From positions 1-23,755 of the forward strand of contig URRT01000006.1 of the NCBI GenBank assembly GCA_900550355.1: 23,755 nt of DNA, read 5' to 3'. Shown in pieces: positions 21,070 through 23,755 of this stretch. A model generated the notes under the pieces. That model had not been told where the DNA came from. It saw only the letters and a list, made by a program, of their open reading frames with translations, and made no database searches. The first letter of the stretch is position 1, and every line of letters starts with the position of its first letter. This DNA is from an uncultured Collinsella sp. (GTDB lineage: Bacteria > Actinomycetota > Coriobacteriia > Coriobacteriales > Coriobacteriaceae). The position numbers were made by a program, and so were the translations under genes.

Positions 21070-22380
21070 ATGAGCCAGTTTATCAACAACCCCGAGCATA
21101 CCTTTGGTTTCGATACCCTGCAGCTGCACGTTGGCCAGGAGAGCGCCGATCCTGCATCCGACTCCCGTGCCGTGCCTATCTACCAGACCACGAGCTATGT
21201 GTTCCGCAACTCCCAGCATGCTGCTGACCGCTTTGGTCTTGCCGACGCCGGTAACATCTACGGTCGTCTGACCAACTCCACCCAAGGCGTCTTCGAGGAC
21301 CGCATTGCCGCGCTCGAGGGCGGCGTTGCTGGCCTCGCCGTTGCCTCTGGCGCCGCCGCCATCACCTATACCCTGCAGGCTCTTGCCCAGGCCGGTGACC
21401 ACGTGGTCGCCCAGAAGACCATCTACGGCGGTTCCTACAACCTGCTGGAGCACACGCTCTCCCAGTTTGGCGTCGAGACCACCTTCGTCGATGCCCATAA
21501 CCTGGACGAGGTCGAGGACGCCATCAAGGACAACACCACGGTCATCTATCTCGAGACGCTCGGCAACCCCAACTCCGACATCCCCAACATCGACGCCATC
21601 TCCGAGATCGCCAAGAAGCACGGTCTGCCGGTTGTCGTCGACAACACCTTCGGCACCCCGTATCTGTTCCGTCCGCTGGAGCACGGCGCCAACATTGTCG
21701 TTCACTCTGCAACTAAGTTCATCGGCGGCCACGGCACCTCGCTGGGCGGCGTGATTGTCGATGGCGGCAACTTTGACTGGAAGGCGAGCGGCAAGTATGC
21801 GCAGATCGCTGAGCCCAACCCCTCCTACCACGGTGTTTCGTTTGCCGAGGCTGCCGGTCCCGCCGCCTTCGCAACCTATGTCCGCGCTATCCTGCTGCGT
21901 GACGAGGGCGCCTGCATCAGCCCGTTCAACGCCTGGGTGCTGCTCCAGGGCACCGAGACTCTGTCGCTGCGCGTTGACCGTCATGTCGAGAACACCAAGA
22001 AGGTCGTTGAGTTCCTGGCTGGTGACAGCCACGTTGCCAAGGTGAACCACCCGAGCCTGCCTGAGCACCCCGATCACGAGCTCTATCAGAAGTACTTCCC
22101 CAACGGCGGTGCCTCGATCTTTACCTTTGAGATTAAGGGTGGCCAGGAGGCAGCTTGGAAGTTCATCGATCATCTGCAGGTGTTCTCGCTGCTCGCCAAC
22201 GTGGCCGACGTCAAGTCGCTCGTCGTGCACCCGGCTACCACCACGCACTCCCAGCTCTCTGCCGAGGAGCTCGCCGAGCAGAACATCACGCCCTCCACGA
22301 TCCGTCTTTCCATCGGTACCGAGAACGCCGAGGACATCATTTGGGATCTGAAGCAGGCCTTCGCCGCGCTGGACGAGTAA
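21070..22380 (+). CDS. metY: O-acetylhomoserine aminocarboxypropyltransferase (sulfhydrylase)
   Basis: 436 residues, the usual size of MetY. This PLP enzyme of the Cys/Met-metabolism (gamma-family) group joins O-acetylhomoserine with sulfide or methanethiol to form homocysteine or methionine. The PLP lysine is K216 in VVHSATKFIGGHG. Other family blocks: THFGFDTLQLHVGQ-like start FGFDTLQLHVGQE, VPIYQTTSYVF, YGRLTNSTQGVFEDRIAALEGG (by its Y-G-R and N-P-T/S-like loop), LETLGNPNSDIPNID and the end PSTIRLSIGTENAEDI. The longer protein and IYGRLTN loop favour MetY over MetB/MetC. AAGGAG before ATG 21070. Control is likely by the divergent LysR protein and by the leader peptide. A strong terminator follows. 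Confidence 0.95.
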   Translation: MSQFINNPEHTFGFDTLQLHVGQESADPASDSRAVPIYQTTSYVFRNSQHAADRFGLADAGNIYGRLTNSTQGVFEDRIAALEGGVAGLAVASGAAAITYTLQALAQAGDHVVAQKTIYGGSYNLLEHTLSQFGVETTFVDAHNLDEVEDAIKDNTTVIYLETLGNPNSDIPNIDAISEIAKKHGLPVVVDNTFGTPYLFRPLEHGANIVVHSATKFIGGHGTSLGGVIVDGGNFDWKASGKYAQIAEPNPSYHGVSFAEAAGPAAFATYVRAILLRDEGACISPFNAWVLLQGTETLSLRVDRHVENTKKVVEFLAGDSHVAKVNHPSLPEHPDHELYQKYFPNGGASIFTFEIKGGQEAAWKFIDHLQVFSLLANVADVKSLVVHPATTTHSQLSAEELAEQNITPSTIRLSIGTENAEDIIWDLKQAFAALDE

Positions 22381-22440
22381 GGCGACTTGTGCAAGGACCC
22401 CTTGCGACTCGATGGTATAACTGCATTAAATGCCTGCTCA

Positions 22441-22480
22441 AGGCGCCTGTGCGAACAATGGTCGCACCGGCGCCTTTTTT
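22441..22480 (+). terminator. Rho-independent terminator after metY
   Basis: GGCGCC (22442-22447) and GTGCGA (22449-22454) pair with TCGCAC (22462-22467) and GGCGCC (22469-22474), with a single T-C mismatch between them, followed by TTTTTT (22475-22480). Confidence 0.93.
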
Positions 22481-22691
22481 GCATAGAGAGGGTGCAAAAA
22501 CAGGGTTTTTGGCACGCTTTATGCATTCGAGTTGTGGAAAACTCCTGTTGAGAGGATGTGAGTTTTACGCAATTGACGTGCGCCTTTTGAGTAAAACCGC
22601 AGGTCGCGATTTGCTCGGGGTACTATGCAGCGCGATCGAATCACACACAGCTCAAACGCAGCAAAAACGCACTACGGAGGTTTCCAGCTAC
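22481..22691 (+). other. Intergenic leader of the secreted protein gene
   Basis: No gene. An inverted repeat GTTTTAC (22562-22568)/GTAAAAC (22591-22597) surrounds TTGACG (22573-22578), and TACTAT at 22621-22626 could be a -10, but none forms a well-spaced promoter pair. GGAGG (22676-22680) serves the next gene. No riboswitch is recognised, although cell-wall genes of actinobacteria often carry c-di-AMP (ydaO-type) leaders. Confidence 0.35.
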
Positions 22692-23468
22692 ATGAGGATC
22701 GATTCACGAAAACCGAAGGCCGCCGCCCTTTCTGCCACGCTTGCCGTGGCGCTTTTGGTGGGTGCCGGCGTAACCGAGGCCCACGCGGCGACGCTGTCCG
22801 ACGCGGTTGGTTCCGCGCCCTCCGAGGCCACGTTGATGCAGCCCGTCGACTATCGCGGCGACGGCTTTGGCTCCATGCAGGAGTGGAACGCCTCTATGGG
22901 GGCCAAGCGCGATTCCCTGGAGGTCCGCGCCCAGATCATCGTGAACATGTACGGTGACTATGCAACCGATGACGAGCGCGCTGTACTGCAAGGTTGTATC
23001 GATGGTGCGGGCAGTCTTTTGACGATGGAGGAGGTCGACGCGAAGTCGGCCGAGCTCGACGAGCTTCGCTCCGCACTCGAGGATGCTAAGCGCGAGGCGC
23101 TCGAGGCTGCGGCCGCCGAAGCCGAGGCCGCTGAGGCCGTTCAGGCTTCGTATTACAACGCCGGCTCCGGCTCGTCTTACGCGTCTGCTGCGTATTACGC
23201 GAACGGCTCGGGCCTGACGCGCTCGAGCGGCGTAAATAACTATAACGGTCGTCGTGAGACCTATTACAGCAGCAACGTGCTCTACCATCACCGCACGGGC
23301 GAGTGGACTCAGGATTCCGAGGGCTTTTGGCGCGATTCCGATGGTTACTACGTCGTTGCCGCGGGCGATAAGGCTCAAGGCTCCACGTTTACCGGTTCCA
23401 AGGGCGAGTGCAAGGTCTATGACTCCGGCTGCGCAGCCGGAACCACCGACTACTATACCGGTTGGTAA
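22692..23468 (+). CDS. Secreted coiled-coil protein with C-terminal double-psi beta-barrel (3D-like) domain
   Basis: 258 residues. A signal peptide covers about 1-32: basic start MRIDSRKPK, a hydrophobic core AALSATLAVALLVGAG and cleavage after EAHA. Then comes an Ala/Glu-rich stretch predicted to be coiled coil (about 115-150: DELRSALEDAKREALEAAAA), a Ser/Tyr/Gly linker (SSYASAAYYANGSG), and a C-terminal domain with GYYVVAAGDKAQGS, KVYDSGCAAGTTDYYTGW. That ending matches the VYDTGxA...TIDVYxNW pattern of 3D/DPBB peptidoglycan-associated domains. It probably binds or cuts cell wall outside the membrane. ATG 22692 with GGAGG 11 bases upstream; the longer open frame upstream runs through metY's terminator. 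Confidence 0.85.
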   Translation: MRIDSRKPKAAALSATLAVALLVGAGVTEAHAATLSDAVGSAPSEATLMQPVDYRGDGFGSMQEWNASMGAKRDSLEVRAQIIVNMYGDYATDDERAVLQGCIDGAGSLLTMEEVDAKSAELDELRSALEDAKREALEAAAAEAEAAEAVQASYYNAGSGSSYASAAYYANGSGLTRSSGVNNYNGRRETYYSSNVLYHHRTGEWTQDSEGFWRDSDGYYVVAAGDKAQGSTFTGSKGECKVYDSGCAAGTTDYYTGW

Positions 23469-23495
23469 TCTGCCGACATCGATTGCGCATGATGG

Positions 23496-23545
23496 ACGGG
23501 CGCCTTTACCGAGCTTTCGGGCAACGTAAGGGCGTCCGTTTTTAT
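23496..23545 (+). terminator. Rho-independent terminator after the secreted protein gene
   Basis: ACGGGCGCCTTTAC (23496-23509) pairs with GTAAGGGCGTCCGT (23526-23539) over 14 positions (two G-T wobbles), 16-base loop, followed by TTTTATTT. Confidence 0.88.
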
Positions 23546-23653
23546 TTGCATTTGGGTTAACAGAGCGCTTACCGTGGCAGTACGCCGCGCATATGGGCGC
23601 TGGGCACACTAGGTCCCGAGAAACAAAGTCTTTCTCGTGTAGGAAGTGGTTCC

Positions 23654-23755
23654 ATGAACGCTCGAGATGTCGCTATTGCCGTCGTTGCCCTTTTGATCGG
23701 ATGTCTTGGTCCGACGGCGGCGTTAGCTGTCGGCTTGCAATCCGCGATTCGCGAA
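23654..23755 (+). CDS. Exported protein, N-terminal part only (window end)
   Basis: 34 codons are visible, running off the window. The start MNARDVAIAVVALLIGCLG is a signal peptide or membrane anchor, with a possible cleavage after ALA (TAALA-VGL). GGAAG (23642-23646) lies 7 bases upstream of ATG 23654. A small dyad CGAGAAA (23617-23623)/TTTCTCG (23631-23637) lies in front. It sits after the cell-wall-type secreted protein in the same direction, with its terminator between. Function cannot be named from this fragment. Confidence 0.7.
   Translation, partial: MNARDVAIAVVALLIGCLGPTAALAVGLQSAIRE

Noticed and set aside
20887..22248. 453-codon open frame on the minus strand
   Set aside because: Antisense to metY and its leader; the product has the Gly/Val/Asp pattern of a codon-biased shadow frame and no family motif.
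1..23755. CRISPR array, insertion sequence or prophage genes
   Set aside because: No regularly spaced direct repeats, transposase, integrase or phage structural motifs are visible; only palindromes that might be miniature elements.

Overview
The window reads as chromosomal DNA of a strictly anaerobic, high-GC Gram-positive bacterium, most likely a Coriobacteriia member such as Collinsella. This placement is inferred from gene content and codon use and was not tested by search. It fits the class III (oxygen-sensitive) ribonucleotide reductase genes nrdD/nrdG, the fermentation-type acyl-phosphate enzymes, the strong GC bias at third positions and the GGAGG-type ribosome binding sites.

Left part (1-7855): after the 3' half of a tRNA-Val(GAC) and its terminator come a 4'-phosphopantetheinyl transferase and a TetR-type regulator. 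A very strong terminator follows, then a co-directional cluster: SCP2-type thiolase, zinc-ribbon/OB-fold (DUF35) partner, free-standing acyl carrier protein with an atypical attachment site, phosphate acetyltransferase-like enzyme, butyrate kinase-like enzyme, MFS transporter and a small four-helix membrane protein. Together they suggest a carrier-protein-dependent carbon-carbon cleavage (or condensation) route whose acyl group can be passed to phosphate and then to ADP. The phosphopantetheinyl transferase would activate the carrier. This is the best candidate for an undescribed system. GC-rich hairpins lie at three of its gene junctions.

Middle (7856-13387): an intergenic stretch holds a long inverted repeat and a probable aquaporin remnant. 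Next are nrdD behind a promoter embraced by two NrdR-type boxes, two large palindromes between nrdD and nrdG, and a folate operon (folE, HD-domain protein, folB).

Right part (13394-20797): a YgjP-like metallopeptidase and an M19 dipeptidase on the minus strand; an FKBP-type prolyl isomerase with a UreE-like protein and a Cof-type HAD phosphatase on the plus strand; then a minus-strand block of a Fur-family regulator, acylphosphatase, Gfo/Idh/MocA oxidoreductase, RNase HI and a LysR regulator.

End (20798-23755): divergent from the LysR gene is metY (O-acetylhomoserine sulfhydrylase). Its promoter carries an inverted repeat exactly in the -35/-10 spacer. Its long leader encodes a 17-residue peptide with two Cys and an internal Met, behind a perfect ribosome binding site that can be hidden in a stem, so it is a candidate sulfur-amino-acid attenuator. 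The window closes with a secreted protein carrying a probable double-psi beta-barrel tail and the first 34 codons of another exported protein.
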